The notes below the pieces were generated by a model, which ran no database searches, had not been told where the DNA came from, and worked only from the letters and a program-made list of their open reading frames with translations. A stretch of 64,000 bases of DNA from Oscillospiraceae bacterium (GTDB lineage Bacteria > Bacillota > Clostridia > Oscillospirales > Acutalibacteraceae), in NCBI GenBank assembly GCA_015066515.1, contig SVOH01000001.1, positions 1 through 64,000 on the forward strand, read 5' to 3'. How positions within the stretch are numbered: the first letter of the stretch is position 1; every line of letters starts with the position of its first letter. Positions 35,893 to 44,216 of this stretch are shown here, piece by piece. A program made the position numbers and the translations under genes.

Positions 35893-36483
35893 TTGAATTG
35901 GAATAACGTGAACTTTGAAGCCGCTTTTGGTACACTTGAACAGCTTACAAAATCAGATTTACCCGAGATTTGCTTTTCGGGACGCTCAAATGTTGGTAAA
36001 TCTTCACTTATAAACAAAATACTTGGGCGAAAGTCTATTGCTCGTGTAAGCAGTACTCCAGGCAAAACGGTTACCATTAATTTTTATCGTTTAAATGAGT
36101 TTCGACTTGTTGACCTTCCCGGTTACGGCTATGCCAAGGTTGCCGACCACGAACGCGAAAGATGGTCAGAGCTTATGGAAGGATATTTCCGTACAGAGCG
36201 TAATATTAAGCTTTGCTTACAGCTTATTGATATGCGGCACCCCGCTACAGAGTTCGATATTTCTATGCTCGAATTTTTAACGCATTTCAATATTCCTTAT
36301 GCTGTGGCGCTTACCAAATGCGACAAGCTTAACAAAACCGAGTTTAACAACCGCCTTTCTGCTTTAAAGGAAGAACTCGGTGATTTTGGTAATGATATAC
36401 CAATCATTCCTTTCTCTGCACTTAAGGGTATCGGCGCCGAGGATATACGAAAAACTATAGAAAAAGCTATTGAGGAAAACTAG
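35893..36483 (+). CDS. engB: Ribosome biogenesis GTPase EngB/YsxC
   Basis: 196-residue GTPase for 50S subunit assembly. G1 GRSNVGKSS, G3 DLPGYG, G4 TKCD and a G5 region with SALKG are present. I prefer the TTG at 35893, 5 bases after AAGGTGA, over the GTG at 35884 that lies inside that ribosome site. It ends in TAG, one base before the next ATG. Confidence 0.95.
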   Translation: MNWNNVNFEAAFGTLEQLTKSDLPEICFSGRSNVGKSSLINKILGRKSIARVSSTPGKTVTINFYRLNEFRLVDLPGYGYAKVADHERERWSELMEGYFRTERNIKLCLQLIDMRHPATEFDISMLEFLTHFNIPYAVALTKCDKLNKTEFNNRLSALKEELGDFGNDIPIIPFSALKGIGAEDIRKTIEKAIEEN

Positions 36484-36484
36484 T

Positions 36485-37012
36485 ATGAACTTTACTGAAA
36501 TTGCCACTACCCGCCAATCCTGCCGTAATTTTGATGTCACAAAACCGGTAGAAAAAGAAAAAATTGATGCAATACTTTCTTCGGCACAACTTGCTCCGTC
36601 GGCCTGCAACGGTCAGCCATATCACATTACTGTTTGTACGGGTGACACCGCAATGTCGGTTGCAAAGGCCACCCAAAGCATGGGTATGAACAAATTTAGC
36701 AGCGACGCACCTATACAATTAGTTATATCCGAAGAAAACTACTGCCGCACAGCAGCCGTAGGCTCAAAACTAAAGCACAACGACTACCGCTCTATAGATA
36801 TTGGTATTGTTACGGCATATATTACAGCCGAAGCTACCGCACAAGGCCTTGGCAGTTGTATTTTAGGTTGGTTTGATAACGATAAAATCAAATCAATTTG
36901 CGAGCTTAAAGGTGATGTACGGTTGGTAATTTGTATTGGCTACGCAAATGCAGATGATAAATTACGCAGCAAAAAGCGTAAAGATTATGACGGGCTTATA
37001 AGTTATAAATAA
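36485..37012 (+). CDS. Nitroreductase-family FMN oxidoreductase
   Basis: 175-residue short nitroreductase with the N-terminal TRQSCRNF flavin-phosphate motif, LAPSACNGQP and C-terminal GYA segment. It probably reduces a quinone or nitro compound with NAD(P)H. The ATG is one base after engB's TAG, with GAGGAAAA in the engB end as ribosome site. Last gene of the murI run. Confidence 0.87.
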   Translation: MNFTEIATTRQSCRNFDVTKPVEKEKIDAILSSAQLAPSACNGQPYHITVCTGDTAMSVAKATQSMGMNKFSSDAPIQLVISEENYCRTAAVGSKLKHNDYRSIDIGIVTAYITAEATAQGLGSCILGWFDNDKIKSICELKGDVRLVICIGYANADDKLRSKKRKDYDGLISYK

Positions 37013-37022
37013 ATATTTTTTT

Positions 37023-37049
37023 AGAGAGGTGTTTTACCTCTCTTTTTTT
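37023..37049 (+). terminator. Terminator closing the murI-to-nitroreductase run
   Basis: AGAGAGGT / ACCTCTCT stem, loop GTTTT, long T tail. Confidence 0.92.
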
Positions 37050-37071
37050 GCAAATTTTTGTATAAAAAACC

Positions 37072-37100
37072 TTGACTTTTTATGTGACGCGTCATATAAT
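37072..37100 (+). promoter_or_regulatory. Promoter of the TetR-dockerin operon
   Basis: TTGACT, 17-base spacer, perfect TATAAT. The spacer contains the palindrome TGACGCGTCA, directly against the -10. Confidence 0.82.
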
Positions 37101-37116
37101 AGTACACGTCATATAA
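37085..37116. promoter_or_regulatory. Probable TetR operator
   Basis: Perfect 10-bp palindrome TGACGCGTCA at 37085-37094 in the promoter spacer. CGTCATATAA occurs at 37090-37099 and again at 37107-37116. Its position would block RNA polymerase, consistent with autorepression. Confidence 0.65.
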
Positions 37117-37141
37117 AATATATTATAAACGGGGTGACGTT

Positions 37142-37828
37142 TTGCCAAAAAGAGTCAATACCACAAAGCTTGAAATCATCCAAACCGCTTCAAGACTGAT
37201 TCTTGATAATGGTTACTCAAACACATCAGTGCGGTCAATCTGCTCCGACCTTGACATAGGTCTTGGTCATATGTCATTTTACTTTGCCACCAAAGAGCAT
37301 TTGCTTGCTGAAATAGTAACTATGCTTTGCAATTTTCAATGGAAAATGATGCGCGAGGAGGCAAACGACGGCATAAGCTTACTATTGGCGCTTTGTCTTG
37401 AGCTTATGACAATGGCGTCCGCCGCCGAGGAGGACCCTATTGCAAAAGATCTTTTTATTTCATCTTATATAAGTCCCTTAACGCTCGAAATTATTCGTAA
37501 AAATGATGCGGCACGCGCAAAAACGGTATTTGCCGAATTTTGTCCCGACTGGACAGATGAGCAGTTTACCGAGGCCGAAGTGCTTGTATCGGGCATAGAG
37601 TATGCAACGCTTATGACCACCGAAACGTCCTCTCCGCTTGACACACGAATTTCCGGCGCGCTTGACGCTATTATGAAAATTTATAACGTTCCTGATGAAA
37701 TTCGCAAAAAAAAGATATCAAAGGTTCTTACTATGGACTATCGTAGCTTAGGTCGACGAATTTTTAAGGAATTTAAGCAATATATTAATGATGAAAACGA
37801 ATTGGCTTTTGAAGAGCTGTTCACATAA
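37142..37828 (+). CDS. TetR-family transcriptional regulator
   Basis: 228-residue regulator with an N-terminal helix-turn-helix (SNTSVRSICSDLDIGLGHMSFYFATKEHLL, residues about 25-55 in two helices) and an all-helical ligand domain. TTG start with GGGGTGA upstream. Its promoter contains an operator-like palindrome, and the secreted dockerin protein begins 24 bases after its stop, so the regulator probably controls both. The ligand is unknown. Confidence 0.88.
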   Translation: MPKRVNTTKLEIIQTASRLILDNGYSNTSVRSICSDLDIGLGHMSFYFATKEHLLAEIVTMLCNFQWKMMREEANDGISLLLALCLELMTMASAAEEDPIAKDLFISSYISPLTLEIIRKNDAARAKTVFAEFCPDWTDEQFTEAEVLVSGIEYATLMTTETSSPLDTRISGALDAIMKIYNVPDEIRKKKISKVLTMDYRSLGRRIFKEFKQYINDENELAFEELFT

Positions 37829-37852
37829 AGCAAATCTTAGGAGGTATATATT

Positions 37853-40800
37853 ATGAAAAAAACATTTGCAAAAATTTTAGCGGTAATTGTGGCTATTATG
37901 CTCGTTTTATCCGCAATGCCCGTAGCCTTTGCCGCAGATGAAATCGCAAGCGGGACCGCAGGCGAGGGTGTTAACTGGACACTCGATACCAACGGTACGC
38001 TTACCATCAGCGGTGAGGGTGAAATCGTAGTCGATTGGTACGCTCCACCTTGGGAAAATTACATTAACGATATATATGTTGTTGACATACAAGAAGGCAT
38101 TACAACCGTTCCAAGCACTGCTTTTTGCTTTGCCGAGAATCTTGTAAGTGTAAACGTTCCTGCAAGTGTTACCAATATGGACGAAAACAGTACAAATCCT
38201 TTTTGGGAATGTCGTGCGCTCCAAGAGATTAACGTTCACGAGGACAATGCAACATATATCAGTGTTGACGGCATTGTTTTTAACAAAGATATGACCGTTT
38301 TGTGCTATTACCCAGCAAACAAGGCTGGTTTAACATATACTATCCCGTCCATCGTAACAACGCTTAGCGCTAATTCATTTAATTATACTCAAAACATAAT
38401 TTCGTTAACCTTACCAGATACTGTTACAACTCTTAACCCAGATACTTTTTATTATTCTAAAATCAAATCGATAACTTTAAACAACAATATTACTGTTATT
38501 CCAGACGGTTGTTTTTCCTATTCTTATCTTGAAGATATAGTAATTCCTGACAGTGTAGAAACTATAGAATACGGCGTTTTTTATGCTTGTAGCTATATTA
38601 CAAATGTAACCATCGGAACCGGTGTTAAAGCTATTGCCGATGATGTTTTTAATTACTGTTATGAACTTACTACTATCCACTACACAGGTACCGAAGCACA
38701 GTGGAACGAGATTGCAATTAACGAAGAAAATGAATATCTTAACAATATGAAAATTCACTATGTAACCGACGAAATGTACAAAGACGGCTACGATGCTGAC
38801 TGCGAAACCGACGGTCATACAGGCGGTCTTTACTGCGCAGAGTGTGAGATTTACGCAACAGGCAACGCAATTTATGCGCCCGGTCACGATTTTGAAAACA
38901 GTATTTGTACCGTCTGCGGTATGGAATGTAATCACCAACACTATGATTTTGACGGTATATGTGATATTTGTGGTGAAAATGCTCCTTTTAGTGCAATAAA
39001 TGTCGGTGAAACCAGGTCCGTATACATAAAAGAAAAAGACGGTACTAATATAGTTGCATTTACAGCAGACCAAAATGGCACGTATGTACTTTCCTCGAAT
39101 ATAGACGATATTACTATTGACCCTTATGTAACACTCTATGACAGCAATGGTAACGAAATAGGTAGTAGCGATGACGACGGTGACGGGTATAATTTTGAAT
39201 TAATTATCCCAGCCGTAGCCGGAGAAACGTATTACATTGCACTTTCGAGTTATCAAAATGATTCTACATACAGCATTACTCTTGAAAAGTATTATACCTT
39301 TTTACATCAACCCACAACAGAAGAACCGTATGTTGATTTTTCTTGGGATAATGCAGAATTACAGTGGTATACCGCAACACCTGACTTGACTCCAATTACT
39401 CTAAACAACGCGGAAACAGTATCTTATGACTGGGGCAGTAGCTCTTACGACAGTCAAAACGGCTGGACAGGTGTAGCTTGCACTGACGATGGTGAGACTA
39501 ACGATTATGACTTTTTCACCGTGCCGCTCAAAGCAGGCGAAAGCATAGTGGTAGAGCTTTTCGGCAATTATTTAGGTGGTATAGGTCTTTGGGATTATAC
39601 TAAAGCCGATGGCGTTTGGTATGAATTGACGGAAGATACTGAATATATCTTAACTGCCGAAAGCGATGGTAATTATACCCTCTACACCTACTCAAATACA
39701 GGAGATGTAACAGTAAAAGCAAATTATGTTACATTTTCCTATAACAAAATTAATGGTCAGACCGACGCAGAGCTTGAAAATCTTGTTGTTGGCACATATT
39801 ATACCTGCTTTGCTACAATAGACGGTCAAACTTTATCTTCTAACATATTTGAATATACATATTTTATAACCCATCAGCCAACCTCTGACGAGCCGTACGT
39901 AGCGCTTAACGAAAAAGCAAATGGTGCAAAATATCAGTGGTACAAATTAGAAAACGGCATTCGCGAGCTTACCGATGCAGAGGTGGAACCCTTTGTCATG
40001 GGCAGCGCTCCCGCTTCATATAACAGCGAAAACGGTTGGACCGGTTACCACAGCGACCAAGACGGCAACCTACATTTCTTTTACATTTATCTTGACGAAG
40101 GCGAGTCGATAACGGTTAAAGCCAACGGTAACGCATCTGAAATTTATATGTACAATCCTGAATTGTCCGAATATACCCAAAGCGGTACCCCTGACGAAAA
40201 CGGTGAGGTTACCTTGACATCGGCATATTCTTGTAGTTACATAGTTGCTGCTATGTGTGACATTGATACAACCATAAGAGCGTATGGCAACGACTTAATC
40301 TCCACCGCTGTTGAAAATCAAACAACAGACACCCTTACAGACGCAGATATTGGCATAACATATTTTTGTAAAGTAACCGTAGGCGACAAAATTGTTGTAT
40401 CTGATGTGTTCGAATATAATTATGCCATTACACATCAACCGACAGCGGCAGGCCCTTATGTAGAACTAAATGATGATGTCGGCGCTACATATCAGTGGCA
40501 TTCTGTTGTAAGCGAATTTGTTGAAATTACCGACCAAGACAACGTACTTACCGAAACGGAAGAAACAGGAGTACTTGCAACATATGATACAGAAAACGGA
40601 TGGAGCGGTATGCGAGCAAGCGATGAAACCATCATATTCTTTGCTGCCGAATTTTACGAGGGACAAAAAATAACCTTCGCCGCAAATGACAATGCCGCAG
40701 CCATTGCTATGATGGATGTATTTTCTATTTTATCAGGTGAACCATCTGTTATAGATGCCGAATTTGATGAAAACGGAACTGCAACATTGACTGTGCCATA

Positions 40801-41188
40801 CGACAGCGTATACATCATTTTGGTAAACAGCGATACCGACACTACAATAAGGGTATATAACGAACTTTATACCTATAATCCTATTGATGGCGAAACCGAA
40901 GCAACGCTAAAAACAACCGAAGACGGTGTTTATGCTTGCGAGGTTACATTTGCTGACGGTAGTAGTGAATTTTCTAAGCATTTTTCCCGCTATCTTATAA
41001 TAGGCGACGTTAATGCCGATGGTAATATAGACAATAAAGACTATGCTTTACTTATGCAGTTCCTTAACGGTTGGGAAGTCGAAATTGTAAAAGCCGCATC
41101 TGATGTAAATGCCGACAATAATATAGACAATAAAGATTATGCTTTACTTATGCAGTATCTCAACAACTGGGAAGTAACACTTGGATAA
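37853..41188 (+). CDS. Secreted LRR/Ig-like protein with C-terminal type I dockerin
   Basis: 1111-residue exported protein. A signal peptide occupies residues 1-27 (cleavage near AFA-AD). A BspA-type leucine-rich repeat region runs to about 310, then a cysteine-rich CxxC stretch (about 325-380, for example CTVCG and CDICG), a PPC-like domain (about 384-480), and three similar modules starting at His485, His674 and His861. The C-terminal dockerin has two calcium loops: Asp1052/Asn1054/Asp1056/Asp1060/Asp1063 and Asp1084/Asn1086/Asp1088/Asp1092/Asp1095, each followed by YALLMQ. Family knowledge says dockerins anchor proteins to cohesin scaffolds. No catalytic domain is seen, so an adhesive or structural role is inferred. 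AGGAGG lies before the ATG. Confidence 0.9.
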   Translation: MKKTFAKILAVIVAIMLVLSAMPVAFAADEIASGTAGEGVNWTLDTNGTLTISGEGEIVVDWYAPPWENYINDIYVVDIQEGITTVPSTAFCFAENLVSVNVPASVTNMDENSTNPFWECRALQEINVHEDNATYISVDGIVFNKDMTVLCYYPANKAGLTYTIPSIVTTLSANSFNYTQNIISLTLPDTVTTLNPDTFYYSKIKSITLNNNITVIPDGCFSYSYLEDIVIPDSVETIEYGVFYACSYITNVTIGTGVKAIADDVFNYCYELTTIHYTGTEAQWNEIAINEENEYLNNMKIHYVTDEMYKDGYDADCETDGHTGGLYCAECEIYATGNAIYAPGHDFENSICTVCGMECNHQHYDFDGICDICGENAPFSAINVGETRSVYIKEKDGTNIVAFTADQNGTYVLSSNIDDITIDPYVTLYDSNGNEIGSSDDDGDGYNFELIIPAVAGETYYIALSSYQNDSTYSITLEKYYTFLHQPTTEEPYVDFSWDNAELQWYTATPDLTPITLNNAETVSYDWGSSSYDSQNGWTGVACTDDGETNDYDFFTVPLKAGESIVVELFGNYLGGIGLWDYTKADGVWYELTEDTEYILTAESDGNYTLYTYSNTGDVTVKANYVTFSYNKINGQTDAELENLVVGTYYTCFATIDGQTLSSNIFEYTYFITHQPTSDEPYVALNEKANGAKYQWYKLENGIRELTDAEVEPFVMGSAPASYNSENGWTGYHSDQDGNLHFFYIYLDEGESITVKANGNASEIYMYNPELSEYTQSGTPDENGEVTLTSAYSCSYIVAAMCDIDTTIRAYGNDLISTAVENQTTDTLTDADIGITYFCKVTVGDKIVVSDVFEYNYAITHQPTAAGPYVELNDDVGATYQWHSVVSEFVEITDQDNVLTETEETGVLATYDTENGWSGMRASDETIIFFAAEFYEGQKITFAANDNAAAIAMMDVFSILSGEPSVIDAEFDENGTATLTVPYDSVYIILVNSDTDTTIRVYNELYTYNPIDGETEATLKTTEDGVYACEVTFADGSSEFSKHFSRYLIIGDVNADGNIDNKDYALLMQFLNGWEVEIVKAASDVNADNNIDNKDYALLMQYLNNWEVTLG
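39305..40993 (+). repeat. Three tandem ~187-residue modules in the dockerin protein
   Basis: Modules begin with HQPT and a nearby (E/G)PYV at 39305, 39872 and 40433. Each then has QW(Y/H), a mid segment with NGW(T/S)G and a (E/A)G(E/Q) turn, and a closing Y-x-C beta strand followed by F-x-Y. Copies are diverged at protein level, so the duplication is old. Confidence 0.8.
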
Positions 41189-41202
41189 AAAATTGCATAA
41201 CA

Positions 41203-41234
41203 AAACCCCTGCTGATTAATTTCAGCAGGGGTTT
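41203..41234. terminator. Bidirectional terminator between the dockerin gene and acpP
   Basis: Perfect 13-pair stem AAACCCCTGCTGA / TCAGCAGGGGTTT, loop TTAATT. T tails are modest on both sides. Confidence 0.82.
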
Positions 41235-41246
41235 GATTTTACATAA

Positions 41247-41474
41247 TTACATATTTTCTTGAATGTAGTCTACTACCTGACCTACAGTCTTAAGACTCTC
41301 AATTTTTTCATCAGGAATTTCTATTTCAAACTCATCCTCAATAGACATAAGCATTTCAACAACATCAAGGCTATCTGCGCCTAAATCGTCTGCAATATCG
41401 GTGTCCATTGTAATACTGTCAATGTCAGCATCGAGTTGCTCTGCAAGAATTTGTTTCATTTTTTCAAATACCAT
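41247..41474 (-). CDS. acpP: Acyl carrier protein
   Basis: 75-residue acidic four-helix carrier for fatty acid synthesis. The phosphopantetheine attachment serine is Ser35 in GADSLD. CGGAGGAT lies 7 bases before the ATG at 41474; in-frame codons upstream are not translated credibly. It stands alone with a strong promoter; no fab genes adjoin it. Confidence 0.95.
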   Translation of the reverse strand: MVFEKMKQILAEQLDADIDSITMDTDIADDLGADSLDVVEMLMSIEDEFEIEIPDEKIESLKTVGQVVDYIQENM

Positions 41475-41528
41475 AAATATATCCTCCGTATCAGGCGTTA
41501 CCGCCGAAAAATTTTTTCTTATATAAAA

Positions 41529-41557
41529 ATAATATGTATTATTACACATTTTGTCAA
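41529..41557 (-). promoter_or_regulatory. acpP promoter
   Basis: Minus strand perfect TTGACA (41557-41552), 17-base spacer, TATTAT (41534-41529), 54 bases before the start. Confidence 0.75.
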
Positions 41558-41599
41558 TAGTTTTTTTGTAAATTTATTTGATAAACAACAAAATACATA

Positions 41600-41628
41600 T
41601 TGCTTTTTCTATGGCTTTTTGTTAAAAT
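41600..41628 (+). promoter_or_regulatory. nagA promoter
   Basis: TTGCTT, 17-base spacer, TAAAAT, 34 bases before the nagA ATG. Confidence 0.5.
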
Positions 41629-41662
41629 TATAAAGGAATAATATTACATTGGAGGTATGTTT

Positions 41663-42805
41663 ATGAAAGCCATTATAAACGGTAAAATCATACTTAAAGA
41701 CCGCATTGTCGACGGTATGGCGCTGCTTTACAGCGACGTAATTGAAGGCATTGTCCCTACTGACAAAATTCCTACCGACGCCCAGATTATCGATGCGTGT
41801 GGCGGCTATGTGTCACCGGGTCTTATCGACATTCACATTCACGGCTATCTTAGCAAAGATGTTTGCGACGGCGAGGCTGACAGCATTCGCACAATTGCAG
41901 GCGGTATTGTAAAAAACGGTGTAACCGGATTTTTGCCAACTACTATGACGGTAGATATGGCGGTTATCCGCAAAGCACTAGAGGTTTGCCGTGACTTAAA
42001 GGAAGAAAGCAAAAGTTGGGCAGGCTCTCAGATTCTTGGTTGCCACGCAGAAGGTCCTTTCATCAGCGAGAGCAAAAAGGGTGCGCAAGACCCCAAATAC
42101 ATACTAAAACCCGACGCTAAATTTGTAAAAGAATATGCTGATATAATTAAGATTATTACATTAGCGCCCGAAACCGATACTGAAGATTTTGCCGCTATTC
42201 GTGAAATTGCTCGTGATACCGATGTTGTAATATCTATGGGTCACACATCGGCCGACTATGACACCGCAATGGCAAGTACAAACGTTGGCGTAAAACACGT
42301 AACTCACCTCTTTAACGCTATGACACCACTCGCTCACAGAGCACCCGGTGTTGTAACTGCCGCATTTAACAGCGATGTTACTTGTGAGGTTATTGTTGAC
42401 ACCTTCCACGTAAATGCTTGCTTCTATGATTTACTTTATAAAATCAAGGGCAGAAAGCTCTGCTTTATTACCGACTGCTTACCTGCAGGCGGTCTGCCTT
42501 ATGGCGAATATACCTTGGGTGGTACAAAAATTATCTATAACGACATTGTTTGCCGACTTGAAGACGGCACCGTTGCAGGTAGCGTATTGCCACTTAACCA
42601 AGGCGTATGGAACGTTTACACCAACTCTAACATTCCGCTAAACGAATGTGTAAACGGCGCAACACTTAACCCCGCTACTGCAATCGGCGTTGCCGACCGT
42701 AAAGGCTCACTTGAAGTAGGTAAAGATGCTGACATTATTATTACCGATGGCAGCTTTAACGTACAAAAAACCATTATCGGAGGAGAAGTAAGATATGAAG
42801 CTTAA
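41663..42805 (+). CDS. nagA: N-acetylglucosamine-6-phosphate deacetylase
   Basis: 380-residue amidohydrolase-fold enzyme giving glucosamine-6-phosphate and acetate. Seen: HIHGY metal motif, HAEGPF, GHTSAD, HLFNAM and the catalytic aspartate in TDCLPAGG. The ATG at 41663 is 7 bases after TGGAGGT; an ATG at 41657 is too close to it. It overlaps the kinase gene by 11 bases, suggesting a GlcNAc salvage operon. Confidence 0.95.
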   Translation: MKAIINGKIILKDRIVDGMALLYSDVIEGIVPTDKIPTDAQIIDACGGYVSPGLIDIHIHGYLSKDVCDGEADSIRTIAGGIVKNGVTGFLPTTMTVDMAVIRKALEVCRDLKEESKSWAGSQILGCHAEGPFISESKKGAQDPKYILKPDAKFVKEYADIIKIITLAPETDTEDFAAIREIARDTDVVISMGHTSADYDTAMASTNVGVKHVTHLFNAMTPLAHRAPGVVTAAFNSDVTCEVIVDTFHVNACFYDLLYKIKGRKLCFITDCLPAGGLPYGEYTLGGTKIIYNDIVCRLEDGTVAGSVLPLNQGVWNVYTNSNIPLNECVNGATLNPATAIGVADRKGSLEVGKDADIIITDGSFNVQKTIIGGEVRYEA

Positions 42806-44171
42806 AGTAAATGCTAAACTCGACCCTAAATTTGCACCGATGTCTATTGTTTGCCGCGATATGCGTGAGGCTACAAAAGACGATGGACAAGACATTGTTA
42901 TTGCTGTAGAGCGTAACAAGGGTTACACAACTACATACAAGACCCGTATATTCCGCGACGGCACAGGCAAAGACGCTGAAAACTTTGCATTTGTAGAGCG
43001 TATTGTTAAAACTCTTTTGTGGGTTGCAGGCGGTTACAAAATTATCATCGCAGGTAGCGATGTAGTAGCCGAAAAGATTAAAGAGGCTTACAGCTACGGC
43101 GGCGCTAGAGATTTTGACGTTAAGTTTATGGAACGCGTTTATGAAGAAAAGTTCAGTGTTTCTAGCGTGGCCCTTGCTGACGCACCACAGGATAAATCTT
43201 CGGCTTCTCCTGTAGGTCGTCATCTTGACGGATGCCGTATTGGTTTTGACGCAGGCGGTTCTGACCGTAAAGTTAGCGCTGTTATTGATGGTGAAAGCGT
43301 ATATTCTGAAGAGGTTGTTTGGTTCCCAAAAACCAATTCTGACCCAGATTACCACTACCAAGGCATATTAGAGGCTATGAAAACAGCCGCTTCTAAAATG
43401 CCACGCGTTGACGCAATTGGTGTTTCAAGTGCCGGCGTTTACGTTGACAATCGTATAATGGTTGCTTCTCTTTTCCTTAAAGTTAATGACGAAGATTTTG
43501 AGAAAAAGGTTAAGAATATGTACCTTGATGTAGCAAAAGAAATCGGCGAGAATATTCCGATTGAGGTTGCAAACGACGGTGACGTTACAGCTTTGGCCGG
43601 CGCTATGAACCTAAACGACAATTCTGTTCTTGGTATTGCTATGGGTACTAGTGAGGCTGCAGGTTACGTTGACCCACAGGGCAACATTACAGGCTGGCTT
43701 AATGAGCTTGCTTTTGCTCCTGTTGATTTTTGCACCGAGGCAATGGTTGACGAATGGTCAGGTGACTACGGTTGCGGCGTTAAGTATTTTTCACAAGACG
43801 GCGTTATCAAATTGGCTCCATTTGCAGGCATTGAGCTTGACGAAAGTCTTTCTCCAGCCGAAAAACTTAAGGTTGTACAAAACCTTATGAAAGACGGTGA
43901 CGAAAGAGCTGCCGCTATTTATGATACAATCGGCGCTTACTTCGGTTATGCAATTGCTTATTACAGCGAATTTTACGATATTAAGCATGTTCTTATTATG
44001 GGACGTGTAACCAGCGGTAAGGGTGGCGAAATTCTTCTTGAGCGCGCACAGGAAGTTCTTGACAAGGAATTCCCCGAGCTCGCTAAAAAGATTAATCTTA
44101 ACATTCCTGATGAAAATGCTCGTCGCGTTGGTCAGTCTGTTGCAGCTGCAAGCTTACCAAAGCTTAACTAA
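42795..44171 (+). CDS. ASKHA sugar kinase (ROK/BadF-like) with N-terminal extension
   Basis: 458-residue protein. Residues about 147-458 form an ASKHA kinase domain with GFDAGGSDRK, VANDGDVTALAGA and the adenine-binding GIAMGTSEAAGY. The zinc signature of typical ROK kinases is absent. Residues 1-145 are an extra domain I cannot name. GGAGGAG precedes the ATG inside the end of nagA. Coupling to nagA suggests phosphorylation of GlcNAc or a related amino sugar. It could instead be a sensor protein of the same fold. Confidence 0.72.
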   Translation: MKLKVNAKLDPKFAPMSIVCRDMREATKDDGQDIVIAVERNKGYTTTYKTRIFRDGTGKDAENFAFVERIVKTLLWVAGGYKIIIAGSDVVAEKIKEAYSYGGARDFDVKFMERVYEEKFSVSSVALADAPQDKSSASPVGRHLDGCRIGFDAGGSDRKVSAVIDGESVYSEEVVWFPKTNSDPDYHYQGILEAMKTAASKMPRVDAIGVSSAGVYVDNRIMVASLFLKVNDEDFEKKVKNMYLDVAKEIGENIPIEVANDGDVTALAGAMNLNDNSVLGIAMGTSEAAGYVDPQGNITGWLNELAFAPVDFCTEAMVDEWSGDYGCGVKYFSQDGVIKLAPFAGIELDESLSPAEKLKVVQNLMKDGDERAAAIYDTIGAYFGYAIAYYSEFYDIKHVLIMGRVTSGKGGEILLERAQEVLDKEFPELAKKINLNIPDENARRVGQSVAAASLPKLN

Positions 44172-44184
44172 TAAACAAAAATTA

Positions 44185-44216
44185 ACCCCGAGGAATTATC
44201 CTCGGGGTGATTTTTA
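44185..44216. terminator. Bidirectional terminator between the kinase gene and queG-like
   Basis: Perfect 10-pair stem ACCCCGAGGA / TCCTCGGGGT with loop ATTA. T-rich on both outgoing strands. Confidence 0.88.

Noticed and set aside
38477-39073. 198-codon minus-strand open frame within the dockerin gene
   Set aside because: It shadows a codon-biased secreted protein gene; composition is Val/Ile/Phe-rich antisense sequence without a start signal.
42774-43361. 195-codon minus-strand open frame over nagA and the kinase gene
   Set aside because: Antisense shadow of conserved coding sequence; no promoter or ribosome site.
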